A DNA stretch of 64,000 nt, from the NCBI RefSeq assembly GCF_026626335.1, contig NZ_JAPNTZ010000010.1, forward strand, positions 124,001 through 188,000, in the 5' to 3' direction. The notes under the pieces were generated by a model. That model was not told the origin of the DNA. It searched no databases and saw nothing but the letters and a program-made list of their open reading frames with translations. Source of the DNA: Paractinoplanes pyxinae (GTDB taxonomy: Bacteria; Actinomycetota; Actinomycetes; Mycobacteriales; Micromonosporaceae). Of this stretch, positions 8,267 through 15,768 are shown piece after piece (the first letter of the stretch is position 1; each line of letters opens with the position of its first letter). The position numbers and the translations under genes were made by a program.

Positions 8267-8333
8267 GAAGTCGTACTGAAAAAGATAGATCGGTTTACTC
8301 CTTTCTTGGGCGGCGGCGGGGTGGTTGGACGGG

Positions 8334-9113
8334 TCAGTTGGCCGGGATCCGGTCGGTGGGCGCCACGCAGATGCCGTTCGCTTGCTGTACGGCGTGCGGG
8401 TGCACGTGGTCGTGGTCGGGCTCCGCGTGGTGGCCGGCCGGCTCGGGCGGCGGGCCCACGTGCGCGATGCGGCCCTCGTGCACCACGACCGCCCGGTCGA
8501 TCAGCGGGCGCAGCGGGCCGAGCTCGTGCGCGACCAGCAGGATCGAGCCGCCGGTGGACTGGAACCGGCCCAGCGCGGCCGCGAACGCCTCCTGGCTGGC
8601 CGCGTCGACGCCGGCCGTGGGCTCGTCGAGCACCAGCAGATCGGGCTTCCCGGCCAGGGCGCGGGCGATGAGCGTACGTTGCTGCTGCCCGCCCGAAAGC
8701 GTGGTGACCGGATCGTTGATGCGGTCCAGCAGGCCCACGTCGGTCAGCGCATCGCGTACGGCGGTCTTGTCGGCCACCCGCGGCATGCGGAAGATGCCCC
8801 GGCGGGCCAGCCGTCCGGACGCCACCACCTCGCCGACCGTGGCGGGCACGCCGCTGCCGGCGCCGAGCCGCTGCGGCACGTACCCGATGCGGGCCCAGTC
8901 GCGGAACTTGCGCTGCGGCGTGCCGAACAGGTCGATCTCGCCCCGGGTCAGCGGGGTGAGGCCCAGGATCGTACGGATCAAGGTGGACTTGCCCGAGCCG
9001 TTGGCGCCGAGAATCGCGACCACCTCGCCCGGCCCGACCTCGAACGAGACGTCGTGCAGGATCTCGCGGCCGTCGTAGCCGACCGCGGCGTGACGCACGT
9101 TGACGACGCTCAT
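8334..9113 (-). CDS. znuC: Zinc ABC transporter ATP-binding protein ZnuC
   Basis: 259 aa. ABC ATPase with Walker A GANGSGKST near residue 36, signature LSGGQQQRTLIARALAG near 138, Walker B LLVLDEPTAGVD near 160 and the switch His in LLVAHELG. The last 40 residues form a His-rich tail (HHAEPDHDHVHPH), plausible as a metal-sensing or metal-buffering extension. ATG 9113 is chosen because it overlaps the znuA stop in TGATG with a GGGGTG element upstream; an in-frame GTG at 9122 is the alternative. It energises zinc import through ZnuB. Confidence 0.94.
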   Translation of the reverse strand: MSVVNVRHAAVGYDGREILHDVSFEVGPGEVVAILGANGSGKSTLIRTILGLTPLTRGEIDLFGTPQRKFRDWARIGYVPQRLGAGSGVPATVGEVVASGRLARRGIFRMPRVADKTAVRDALTDVGLLDRINDPVTTLSGGQQQRTLIARALAGKPDLLVLDEPTAGVDAASQEAFAAALGRFQSTGGSILLVAHELGPLRPLIDRAVVVHEGRIAHVGPPPEPAGHHAEPDHDHVHPHAVQQANGICVAPTDRIPAN

Positions 9114-10018
9114 CACGAACACCCCAATCCGGCGGTCAGCGCGGCCAGGTTCTGCCGCATGACGCTCAAGTAGTCGCCTTTCTGGTCCACGAGTCCCTCG
9201 AGGGGGTCGAGGACGGCCGTCTTCGCGCCGACCTCGCGCGCGATGGTCTCGGCCACGGCCGGACTGACCAGCGTCTCGAAGAAGATCGTGGTGGTGCCGG
9301 TCTCCCGCGCCTCCTTCGCCACGGCGGCCAGCCGCTGCGGCGAGGGCTCGGCCTCGGGGTCGATGCCCGAGATACCCACCTGGTGCAGGTCGTAGCGGCT
9401 CGCGAGGTAGGCGAAAGCCGTGTGGCTGGTCACCAGCTCGCGGCGCTCGCAGGTCTTGAGGCCGTCGGCGAACTCGGTGTTCAGCGTGCCCAGCTCGGCG
9501 ACCAGGGCCTTCGCCCGCTCCCGGTAGCCGGCGGCGTGCTCGGGGTCGGCCTCGGCCAGGCGCTCGCCCAGCTTCTCGGCGATCGTCGAGAACCGCACCG
9601 GGTCGAGCCAGACATGCGGGTCCTCGCCGCTCTCGGCTTCCTCGTGCTCGTGGCCGTGCTCCTCCTCGCCGCTCGCCTTGAGCAGCGGCACCACCGAGGC
9701 GGCGTCGAAGGACTTGTCCTTGGCCTCCTGGTCGATCGCCTGGTCGACGGCCGGCTGGAAGCCCTTGATGTAGACGGCGAGCCCGGCCTCGGCGACGTCA
9801 CCGACCTGGCGCGGGGTGAGCTCGATGTCGTGCGGCTCGGCGCCCGGCTTGGTGAGGTTGGTGACGCTGACCACGTCGCCTCCGATCCGCTCGCTGAGGA
9901 ACTGCAGCGGATAGAACGCCGTGACGATCTCGAACTTCCCGTCCGCCGTCCCGGTCTGTCCGCCGCAGCCCGCCAGAGCAGCGGTCACGAGCAGAGCAGG
10001 AAGCAGACGGTGGCGCAT
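9113..10018 (-). CDS. znuA: Zinc ABC transporter substrate-binding lipoprotein ZnuA
   Basis: 301 aa. Lipoprotein signal peptide ending in lipobox LAGC, so it is anchored to the outer face of the membrane. Cluster A-I metal-binding protein: metal-ligand His in KPGAEPHDIELTP, His in DPHVWLDPV, His in TSHTAFAYL and a late Asp/Glu in the C-lobe. A His/Glu-rich mobile loop (EEEHGHEHEEAES) sits before the second ligand, as in zinc-specific ZnuA proteins. It is the first gene of znuACB-smtB-zur, 22 nt downstream of the Zur box. An in-frame GTG at 10027 is a possible alternative start. Confidence 0.94.
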   Translation of the reverse strand: MRHRLLPALLVTAALAGCGGQTGTADGKFEIVTAFYPLQFLSERIGGDVVSVTNLTKPGAEPHDIELTPRQVGDVAEAGLAVYIKGFQPAVDQAIDQEAKDKSFDAASVVPLLKASGEEEHGHEHEEAESGEDPHVWLDPVRFSTIAEKLGERLAEADPEHAAGYRERAKALVAELGTLNTEFADGLKTCERRELVTSHTAFAYLASRYDLHQVGISGIDPEAEPSPQRLAAVAKEARETGTTTIFFETLVSPAVAETIAREVGAKTAVLDPLEGLVDQKGDYLSVMRQNLAALTAGLGCS

Positions 10019-10039
10019 AGCAACCACTGTCTCCGAGAA

Positions 10040-10054
10040 TGATAATGATTGTCA
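10040..10054 (-). promoter_or_regulatory. Zur box upstream of znuA
   Basis: Minus strand TGACAATCATTATCA, a 15-bp inverted repeat TGAnAATnATTnTCA that closely matches the actinobacterial Zur operator (TGAAAATGATTTTCA type). It sits just upstream of znuA, in an AT-rich island of otherwise GC-rich DNA, and should be bound by zinc-loaded Zur. The gene on the other side (10310-10068) points the same way and ends 14 nt before the box. Confidence 0.93.
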
Positions 10055-10067
10055 AAACCGCATATGT

Positions 10068-10310
10068 CTAGAGCGCCTTGGCCACGATCACCGCCACGAG
10101 CAGGGCGAGGATGAGCAGGCGGAGCACCCGGGTCGACGTGTTCTGCACCGGCCACGTGGTGAACGTGAGCGCGCCCAGGCCCACCGCCAGCACGGCCAGC
10201 AGCGCGGCGCCGACGATCCCGGGCAGGAACAGGCCGGCCAGCATCACCACCAGGGCGACGATGAACGCCTTGGTCGGGCTCACCTTGGACAGGCGTTGTA
10301 TGGGTGTCAC
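10068..10310 (-). CDS. DUF6703-type small membrane protein
   Basis: 80 aa from GTG 10310. Two strongly hydrophobic helices (about 14-45 and 58-78: VALVVMLAGLFLPGIVGA, VLRLLILALLVAVIVA) separated by a short TTWPVQ loop. The start VTPIQRLSKVSPTKAF is typical of a small conserved actinobacterial family listed as DUF6703, with no known role. The longer in-frame extension upstream to 10409 runs through the divergent monooxygenase gene and has no membrane character, so it was left out. Confidence 0.75.
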   Translation of the reverse strand: MTPIQRLSKVSPTKAFIVALVVMLAGLFLPGIVGAALLAVLAVGLGALTFTTWPVQNTSTRVLRLLILALLVAVIVAKAL

Positions 10311-10343
10311 TGGCCGCTCCTCGTCGCTGCGTACCCTCGTCGC

Positions 10344-10685
10344 ATGCTCGTGCTCAACCGCTTCGCCGTGCCGCCGGAAGATCAGGACGGCTTCCTCCCG
10401 CAGGCCCACGCCGCGCTGGCCGCGCTGGCCACGTGCTCCGGCTATCTTTCCGGCCGCCTGACCCGCGCGCTCGAGGACCCGGCCACGTGGATCCTGGCCA
10501 CCGAGTGGGAGTCCGTCGGAGCGTACCGGCGGGCCCTGGGCGCCTTCGACGTCAAGGTGAACGCCACCCCGCTGCTCGCCCGGTCGGTCGACGAGCCGTC
10601 CGCCTTCGAGACCCTGGCCGCCGCCGCGCCCGGCGGGCCGGTCGAGGTCGCGGAAAGTGACCGGGCCGCCGATCCCTGGCGCTGA
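10344..10685 (+). CDS. Antibiotic biosynthesis monooxygenase (ABM) domain protein
   Basis: 113 aa. A short alpha+beta ferredoxin-like fold: strand MLVLNRFAVP, helix AHAALAALATCSG, strand YLSGRLTRALEDP, strand TWILATEWESVGAYRRAL. This is the usual ABM-domain pattern of small dimeric proteins that include heme-degrading and quinone-modifying monooxygenases as well as many members without known activity. The start ATG 10344 is divergent from the neighbouring small membrane protein, with 33 nt between start codons, so the two share a promoter region. Function beyond the fold cannot be read here. Confidence 0.8.
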   Translation: MLVLNRFAVPPEDQDGFLPQAHAALAALATCSGYLSGRLTRALEDPATWILATEWESVGAYRRALGAFDVKVNATPLLARSVDEPSAFETLAAAAPGGPVEVAESDRAADPWR

Positions 10686-10702
10686 CGACTACTGTTGGCA
10701 GC

Positions 10703-11197
10703 ATGACGACGGCGCCGCACGTTCCCGCCCCGCCGCCGGGGCCGGGTGTCCAGCCGCCGTTCCCCGCGCCGCCGGTCGAGGGCAAGGGCAAGCGCCTCGG
10801 CTGGGGCCTGGGCATCGGCGCCGGCGTCGTCCTGCTCATCTGCGGCGGGGGCGTGGCCGCGCTGATCGGGCTCGGCTCGTCCGTGCAGGGCGCGCTGGAC
10901 GAGCAGGCGCACGCGGCGGTGGACGACTATCTCGACTCCCTCAAGGCCCGGATGTACGACGACGCGTACTCGCAATTGTGCGGACGCGCCAAGCGTGACG
11001 AGACCGCCGCCGAATTCCGCACCCGCATCGAAGGCGAGCAACGGATCACCGAGTGGCAGCTGGGCACATTCGACACGATCAACATGAGCGTGCCGTTCCA
11101 GGCCACCTACGAGGACGGCCAGACGGCACAGCTCGAGGCCTCGCTCGACCAGAACGCCTCCACGGGTGCGTTCGAGGTGTGCGAGGTCGGGGAGTAA
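10703..11197 (+). CDS. Membrane-anchored protein with DUF4878-like extracellular domain
   Basis: 164 aa. A Pro-rich cytoplasmic N-terminus (APPPGPGVQPPFPAPP), one transmembrane helix (about 33-56: LGWGLGIGAGVVLLICGGGV) and an extracellular cystatin/NTF2-like domain of about 100 residues that begins with an AVDDYLDSLKARMYDDAYSQL helix. Two cysteines (near 93 and 160) could form a disulfide. The layout matches many actinobacterial DUF4878-type proteins. It lies 17 nt after the ABM gene. No enzymatic residues are apparent. Confidence 0.75.
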   Translation: MTTAPHVPAPPPGPGVQPPFPAPPVEGKGKRLGWGLGIGAGVVLLICGGGVAALIGLGSSVQGALDEQAHAAVDDYLDSLKARMYDDAYSQLCGRAKRDETAAEFRTRIEGEQRITEWQLGTFDTINMSVPFQATYEDGQTAQLEASLDQNASTGAFEVCEVGE

Positions 11198-11257
11198 TCT
11201 CGCTGTTTGTCCTGATCCTTAGCGTCCCCGCCGACACCCAGCCGGCGTAGGAGGAAC

Positions 11258-12637
11258 ATGCCCGCCGACCGTATCGACTCCGTCGTCAGCCTGGCCAAGC
11301 GCCGCGGCTTCGTCTTCCCCTCCAGCGAGATCTACGGAGGAACCCGCTCGGCCTGGGACTACGGTCCCCTGGGCGTGGAGCTGAAGGAGAACGTCCGCCG
11401 CCAGTGGTGGCGCACGATGGTCCAGCAGCGTGACGACATCGTCGGTCTCGACTCCGCCGTCATCCTCTCGCGTGACGTGTGGGTCGCCTCCGGCCACGTC
11501 GAGGCGTTCACCGACCCGCTCACCGAGTGCCAGTCGTGCCACAAGCGTTTCCGGGCCGACCACCTCGAAGAAGCGTGGGAAGAGAAGCACGGCTCGCCGC
11601 CCGCCTCGCTGCAGGAGCTGAACTGCCCCAACTGCGGCAACAAGGGCACCTTCACCGAGCCGAAGAACTTCAACGGCCTGATGAAGACCTACCTGGGCCC
11701 CACCGAGAGCGCCGAGGGCCTGCACTACCTGCGGCCCGAGACCGCCCAGGGCATCTTCGTCAACTACAACAACGTGGCCACGGCCGCCCGCAAGAAGCCG
11801 CCGTTCGGCATCGCCCAGATCGGCAAGAGCTTCCGCAACGAGATCACGCCGGGCAACTTCATTTTCCGTACGCGTGAGTTCGAGCAGATGGAGATGGAGT
11901 TCTTCGTCGAGCCCGGCACCGACGAGAAATGGCACGAGTACTGGCTCGAGCAGCGCTGGAACTGGTACCGCGACCTCGGCCTGTCCGAGAACAACCTGCG
12001 CTTCTACGAGCACCCGGCGGAGAAGCGCTCGTTCTACTCCACGCGCACGGTCGACATCGAGTACCGCTTCCAGTTCGGCGGCACCGAGTTCGCCGAGCTC
12101 GAGGGCATCGCCAACCGCACCGACTACGACCTGTCGACGCACTCCAAGCACTCCGGGGTCGACCTCTCCTTCTTCGATCAAGAGAAGCAGGAGCGCTGGA
12201 CGCCGTACGTGATCGAGCCGGCCGCCGGGCTCACCCGGGCCGTGCTGGCGTTCCTGCTCGAGGCGTATGACGAGGACGAGGCCCCCAACACCAAGGGCGG
12301 CGTCGACAAGCGCACGGTCATGCGGTTCGACCCCCGCCTGGCGCCGATCAAGGTGGCGGTGCTGCCGCTGTCGCGCAACCCCGACCTGTCGCCCAAGGCC
12401 CGCGGCCTGGCCGAGACGCTGCGCAAGCGTTGGATCGTCGAGTTCGACGACAGCCAGGCCATCGGCCGCCGCTACCGCCGCCAGGACGAGATCGGCACCC
12501 CGTTCTGCGTCACGGTCGACTTCGACACCCTCACGGATGACGCCGTGACGGTCCGCGACCGCGACACCATGAAGCAGGAGCGGGTCGCCCTGTCCCAGAT
12601 CGAGGACTACCTGATCAAGCGCCTGCCCGGCTGCTGA
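11258..12637 (+). CDS. glyS: Glycine--tRNA ligase (class II, homodimer type)
   Basis: 459 aa, full length for the dimeric alpha2 enzyme that charges tRNA-Gly. An N-terminal motif (VVSLAKRRGFVFPSSEIYGG) is followed by an inserted zinc-ribbon-like segment with CQSCHKRF and CPNCGNKG (about 88-130). Class II motif 2 is in FRNEITPGNFIFRTREFEQM near 190, and motif 3 is GLTRAVLAFL near 323. The C-terminal anticodon-binding domain begins near KVAVLPLSRNPDL. A perfect AGGAGG Shine-Dalgarno precedes the ATG. It is an essential cytoplasmic enzyme of translation. Confidence 0.98.
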   Translation: MPADRIDSVVSLAKRRGFVFPSSEIYGGTRSAWDYGPLGVELKENVRRQWWRTMVQQRDDIVGLDSAVILSRDVWVASGHVEAFTDPLTECQSCHKRFRADHLEEAWEEKHGSPPASLQELNCPNCGNKGTFTEPKNFNGLMKTYLGPTESAEGLHYLRPETAQGIFVNYNNVATAARKKPPFGIAQIGKSFRNEITPGNFIFRTREFEQMEMEFFVEPGTDEKWHEYWLEQRWNWYRDLGLSENNLRFYEHPAEKRSFYSTRTVDIEYRFQFGGTEFAELEGIANRTDYDLSTHSKHSGVDLSFFDQEKQERWTPYVIEPAAGLTRAVLAFLLEAYDEDEAPNTKGGVDKRTVMRFDPRLAPIKVAVLPLSRNPDLSPKARGLAETLRKRWIVEFDDSQAIGRRYRRQDEIGTPFCVTVDFDTLTDDAVTVRDRDTMKQERVALSQIEDYLIKRLPGC

Positions 12638-12643
12638 GGCTGG

Positions 12644-13126
12644 TCAGAACTCGAATCCGCCCGGCCGATCGTTCCGGTCGGCGATGAGCCCGGCCAGGGT
12701 CGCCACGGCGATCTCGGCCGGCGTCCGGGCCCGGATGTTGAGCCCGATCGGCCGGTGCACCCGGGCGATCTGCTCGTCCGGAACACCAAGAGAGCGAAGG
12801 GCCGCCACGTGCGGCCCTTCTTTCTTGGGGTTCCCCATGATCCCGACGTACCTGGTCCGGGCGGCCAAGGCTTCCTTGAGTACGTCCCCCACCTCCGCCC
12901 GGTCATGGTCGGTGAGCACGACGTCCGTGTTCTCATCAAGGTTGGCCGCCGCCAGGTCATGCACGACCCGATCCCCCCGAGCCCGTGGAGTCCCCGCCAG
13001 CCGGCTCGCGTCCGGCTCCACCAGCACGGTCTGAAACCCCAGCTCAGGCGTCAGCCGAAGGATCGCCGCCGCCACAGCCGACTCAAACACCACAACCAAC
13101 CGCCGAGGCGCCTCACCATCACCCAT
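12644..13126 (-). CDS. Stand-alone XdhC C-terminal (Rossmann) domain protein
   Basis: 160 aa. It matches only the C-terminal Rossmann domain of XdhC/CoxI-type molybdoenzyme accessory factors: an N-terminal strand RLVVVFESAVAAAILRL, then the characteristic YVGIMGNPKKEGPHVAAL, HRPIGLNIRARTPAEIAVAT and a C-terminal ALA-G stretch. XdhC proteins help insert sulfurated molybdenum cofactor into xanthine dehydrogenase-like enzymes, but no molybdoenzyme gene is nearby and the N-terminal XdhC domain is missing. The gene is convergent with glyS, 6 nt apart. A strong hairpin for the opposite strand lies inside it. Confidence 0.82.
   Translation of the reverse strand: MGDGEAPRRLVVVFESAVAAAILRLTPELGFQTVLVEPDASRLAGTPRARGDRVVHDLAAANLDENTDVVLTDHDRAEVGDVLKEALAARTRYVGIMGNPKKEGPHVAALRSLGVPDEQIARVHRPIGLNIRARTPAEIAVATLAGLIADRNDRPGGFEF
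12796..12826 (+). terminator. Intrinsic terminator for the glyS transcript, inside the convergent gene
   Basis: Perfect 10-bp stem GAAGGGCCGC / GCGGCCCTTC with a 5-nt loop CACGT, followed on the plus strand by TTTCTT. It lies about 160 nt beyond the glyS stop and is embedded in the coding sequence of the convergent XdhC-like gene. Confidence 0.7.
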
Positions 13127-13361
13127 GCCCCGACTGTGCCAGATGCGCGACGTCGGTGAAGGCGCACTCGCGTCCTTGCCGAGTGACGGCTAGTCGTGCG
13201 ACTATTATGTACCTACATCGGAACGACTCGATGGCCTATCTGGGCAGAAAAGTGCCCCGGCCGCATGCGAGCAGAGGCTGCCGGGGTTCCTGACGACAAG
13301 TGTAGAGCAAGACTTGGCAAGGGACTAGGGTATGGACGGCGATCTCACCGAAACAGGAGTC

Positions 13362-13985
13362 ATGACTGATCGACTCTCGCCCGAAAGGCTCGCTCCATAC
13401 GTCGAAGCCGGTGGCGGAGACCTGAACTCCGCTTTCGAGCTCTACGTCCGGAATACATCCGTGTCGGTGGCGCTTGCCGCGACAATCGGCCACGTCGAGG
13501 TGATCCTGCGGAATGCGATTCACCAGAACCTGACGTCGTGGTCGACCCAGCGGTTTGCTGAACCGCGCTGGTACCTGGACTCGGGCGGGCTCTTGGAGCC
13601 ACGACAAACGGCCGTCATCCGCCGAGCACGGCAGCGCGCTGTGCAATATGGCCGTTATACGGAGACGCCGGGCCGGGTTGTGGCTGAGCTTCCGTTCGGC
13701 TTTTGGCGTTTCCTGCTGACCGGACAGTACGACACGACGCTGTGGCGACAGAGTCTTTTCCACGTCTTCCCTGGCCAGAGGCAACGCCGGGCCATCCAGG
13801 ACGCGGTCGAGGTGCTCCACCTGTCTCGCAACCGAATTGCGCATCACGAGCCGATGTTCAATCGCCCGATCGCTGACATCCAGGTCACCGCGTTAACCCT
13901 GACCGAGTGGATTTGCCCGGTCAGCCGGAAATGGGTCGAGCGGCGTTGCTCGGTGAACCAGGTGCTCGGCCGGAGGCCGGGTTAG
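13362..13985 (+). CDS. Abi-like (AbiD/AbiF type) protein with HEPN RNase motif
   Basis: 207 aa. The sequence pattern ATIGHVEVILRNAIHQNL in the first third and LHLSRNRIAHHEPMF near residue 155 is that of the Abi_2/AbiD-AbiF family. RNRIAHH supplies the R-x4-H active-site motif of HEPN ribonucleases. Family members cause abortive infection or act as RNase toxins. I prefer ATG 13362, with CAGGAG 4 nt upstream, over an in-frame ATG at 13332. No antitoxin or partner gene is adjacent. The 200 nt in front are less GC-rich than the surroundings, which is compatible with acquisition, but no mobile element is visible. Confidence 0.75.
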   Translation: MTDRLSPERLAPYVEAGGGDLNSAFELYVRNTSVSVALAATIGHVEVILRNAIHQNLTSWSTQRFAEPRWYLDSGGLLEPRQTAVIRRARQRAVQYGRYTETPGRVVAELPFGFWRFLLTGQYDTTLWRQSLFHVFPGQRQRRAIQDAVEVLHLSRNRIAHHEPMFNRPIADIQVTALTLTEWICPVSRKWVERRCSVNQVLGRRPG

Positions 13986-14455
13986 CCACCGCCGCCGCTC
14001 GAGGCGCTGGCTGCGGCGGCGGACTCGGCTTCCCACTTGCTGATGACCACGCCGAGGACGAAGAGCTGCAGGGCGGGGGTGAGGGTGGGCAGGTCGACCT
14101 CGACCGTGCCGCCCCAGAAGCTGGCCTTGCGGACCGAGCCGACCCGGGTGTCGCCCAGCACCAGTTCCTCTTCGCTGGCCCAGAAGGACCTGCGGCGGAA
14201 CTGGTAAGTCTGGCCGTCGGCGGTCACCGTCCAGCGCTTGCGGCCCACGCGGTCGGCCGAGGCGACGATGGCGCCGGCGTCGTCCTTCATCGCGTAGCGG
14301 CTGCCCCAGCTCTTGGCCCGGACCTCGTAGCGCCGGCCGTCCAGCGTCAGGTCGCCGCCGCTCTTCCAGACCTTGCTGTCCCACGTGGCGATCTCGCGGC
14401 CACGGTCGGTCACCAGGTACTTGCTCTTCCAGACGCTCAGCTTCCGGGCCTCCAT
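13982..14455 (-). CDS. Beta-rich protein resembling the LURP-one/tubby-like fold
   Basis: 157 aa from ATG 14455. It is almost wholly beta-strand in pattern, with repeated units such as KYLVTDRGREIATWDSKVW, RYAMKDDAGAIVASADRV and RRRSFWASEEELVLGDTRVG. The alternation of short strands ending in W or V and the single late hydrophobic helix (LTPALQLFVLGVVIS) recall LURP-one-related/phospholipid-scramblase-like proteins. This is a fold-level guess only. The C-terminus is a low-complexity Ala/Ser/Gly tail. It converges with the Abi-like gene (4 nt overlap) and diverges from dusB. Confidence 0.7.
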   Translation of the reverse strand: MEARKLSVWKSKYLVTDRGREIATWDSKVWKSGGDLTLDGRRYEVRAKSWGSRYAMKDDAGAIVASADRVGRKRWTVTADGQTYQFRRRSFWASEEELVLGDTRVGSVRKASFWGGTVEVDLPTLTPALQLFVLGVVISKWEAESAAAASASSGGGG

Positions 14456-14495
14456 GCGTTCAGCGTACGGAGAAGAGGCAACTATCCTCGAGGGC

Positions 14496-15629
14496 GTGAC
14501 TGCACCGCTCATGCTCGGCGACCACGCCGTGAACCCGCCCGTTGTGCTCGCCCCGATGGCCGGGATCACCAACGTGGCCTTCCGGCAGCTCTGCCGTGAG
14601 CAGGGCGGCGGCGTCTACGTGTGCGAGATGATCACCACGCGGGCGCTGGTCGAGCGGATCCCCAAGACGCTCAAGATGATCGCCTTCGCCGAGGACGAGA
14701 AGTTCCGCAGCCTGCAGCTCTACGGCGTCGACCCGGATGTGACGGCGGCCGCCGTGCGCATGGTCGGCGAGGACGGGCTGGCCGACCACATCGACCTGAA
14801 CTTCGGCTGCCCGGTGCCCAAGGTGACCCGGCGCGGCGGCGGCTCGGCCCTGCCGTGGCGGCGCAAGCTCTTCGGCCGTCTCGTCCGGCAGGCCGTCGAG
14901 GCAGCGAAGCCGTACGGCATCCCGCTCACCATCAAGATGCGCAAGGGCATCGACGACGACCATCTGACGTACGTCGAAGCCGGCCTGGCCGCCCAAGAGG
15001 CGGGGGTCGCCGCGGTGGCGCTGCACGCACGTACCGCCGAGCAGCGCTACTCCGGCCTCGCCGACTGGGACGCCATCGCCACCCTCAAGCAGGCGCTCGA
15101 CGTGCCCGTGCTGGGCAACGGCGACATCTGGGAGGGCTCGGACGCGCTGCGCATGGTCGAGCACACCGGCGTCGACGGCGTGGTCGTCGGCCGCGGCTGC
15201 CTGGGCCGGCCGTGGCTGTTCGCCGACCTCGAGGCCGCCTTCACGCAGGGCCCCGACTACAAGCCGGTGCTGCCCGTGCTGGGCGAGGTCGCGAAGATCA
15301 TGTCCCGGCACGCCGAGCTGCTGGTCGACGCGCTCGGCGACGAGAAGCACGGCTGCGCCGACTTCCGCAAGCACGTCGCCTGGTATCTGAAGGGCTTCCC
15401 GATCGGCGGCGAACTGCGGCGCCGCCTCGCCATGATCTCGTCGCTGGCCGAACTGGACGACCTGCTGGGCAAGCTCGACCCGGGCGAACCCTTCCCGGTC
15501 GACGAGCTGGGCAAGCCGCGCGGCCGCGTCAACGCCCCCGGCAAGGTCTCCCTGCCCTACGGCTGGCTAGACAGCCGCGACGACGACACCGTCCCCGAGG
15601 GCGCCGAAATGGAAAACAGCGGCGGCTGA
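14496..15629 (+). CDS. dusB: tRNA-dihydrouridine synthase DusB
   Basis: 377 aa. FMN-dependent reduction of uridine to dihydrouridine in the tRNA D-loop. TIM-barrel landmarks: LAPMAGITNVAFRQLC near residue 20, the active-site loop NFGCPVPKVTRRGGGSAL with the catalytic Cys near 106, IKMRKGIDD, HARTAEQRYSG with the phosphate-contacting HxRT, GNGDIWEG and VVVGRGCLGRPWLF. The C-terminal helical tRNA-binding domain (HGCADFRKHVAWYLKGFP) is complete. The start is GTG 14496; the in-frame ATG upstream lies inside the divergent gene. Confidence 0.95.
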   Translation: MTAPLMLGDHAVNPPVVLAPMAGITNVAFRQLCREQGGGVYVCEMITTRALVERIPKTLKMIAFAEDEKFRSLQLYGVDPDVTAAAVRMVGEDGLADHIDLNFGCPVPKVTRRGGGSALPWRRKLFGRLVRQAVEAAKPYGIPLTIKMRKGIDDDHLTYVEAGLAAQEAGVAAVALHARTAEQRYSGLADWDAIATLKQALDVPVLGNGDIWEGSDALRMVEHTGVDGVVVGRGCLGRPWLFADLEAAFTQGPDYKPVLPVLGEVAKIMSRHAELLVDALGDEKHGCADFRKHVAWYLKGFPIGGELRRRLAMISSLAELDDLLGKLDPGEPFPVDELGKPRGRVNAPGKVSLPYGWLDSRDDDTVPEGAEMENSGG

Positions 15630-15630
15630 C

Positions 15631-15658
15631 GCCCCTGTGGACAACAACTCCACGGGGC
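15631..15658 (+). terminator. Hairpin directly after dusB
   Basis: GCCCCTGTGGA / TCCACGGGGC with an AACAAC-type loop and one bulged T, starting right after the dusB stop. There is no T-run, so it is a weak or factor-assisted terminator candidate. It lies between convergent genes. Confidence 0.45.
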
Positions 15659-15768
15659 CGTAGCGCCCTGTGGAAAACCGCCCCCACTCCGCTTGACATG
15701 CCATAACCTCCCCACCAGTCCCCGAGGCGGGTGGGGGTTCGGGATGGGCGACCGGGCCTCAAGCAAGA

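Noticed and set aside
13250..13295. Hairpin CCCCGGC / GCCGGGG upstream of the Abi-like gene
   Set aside because: Seven-bp stem with a long loop, common by chance at this GC content; no T-run.
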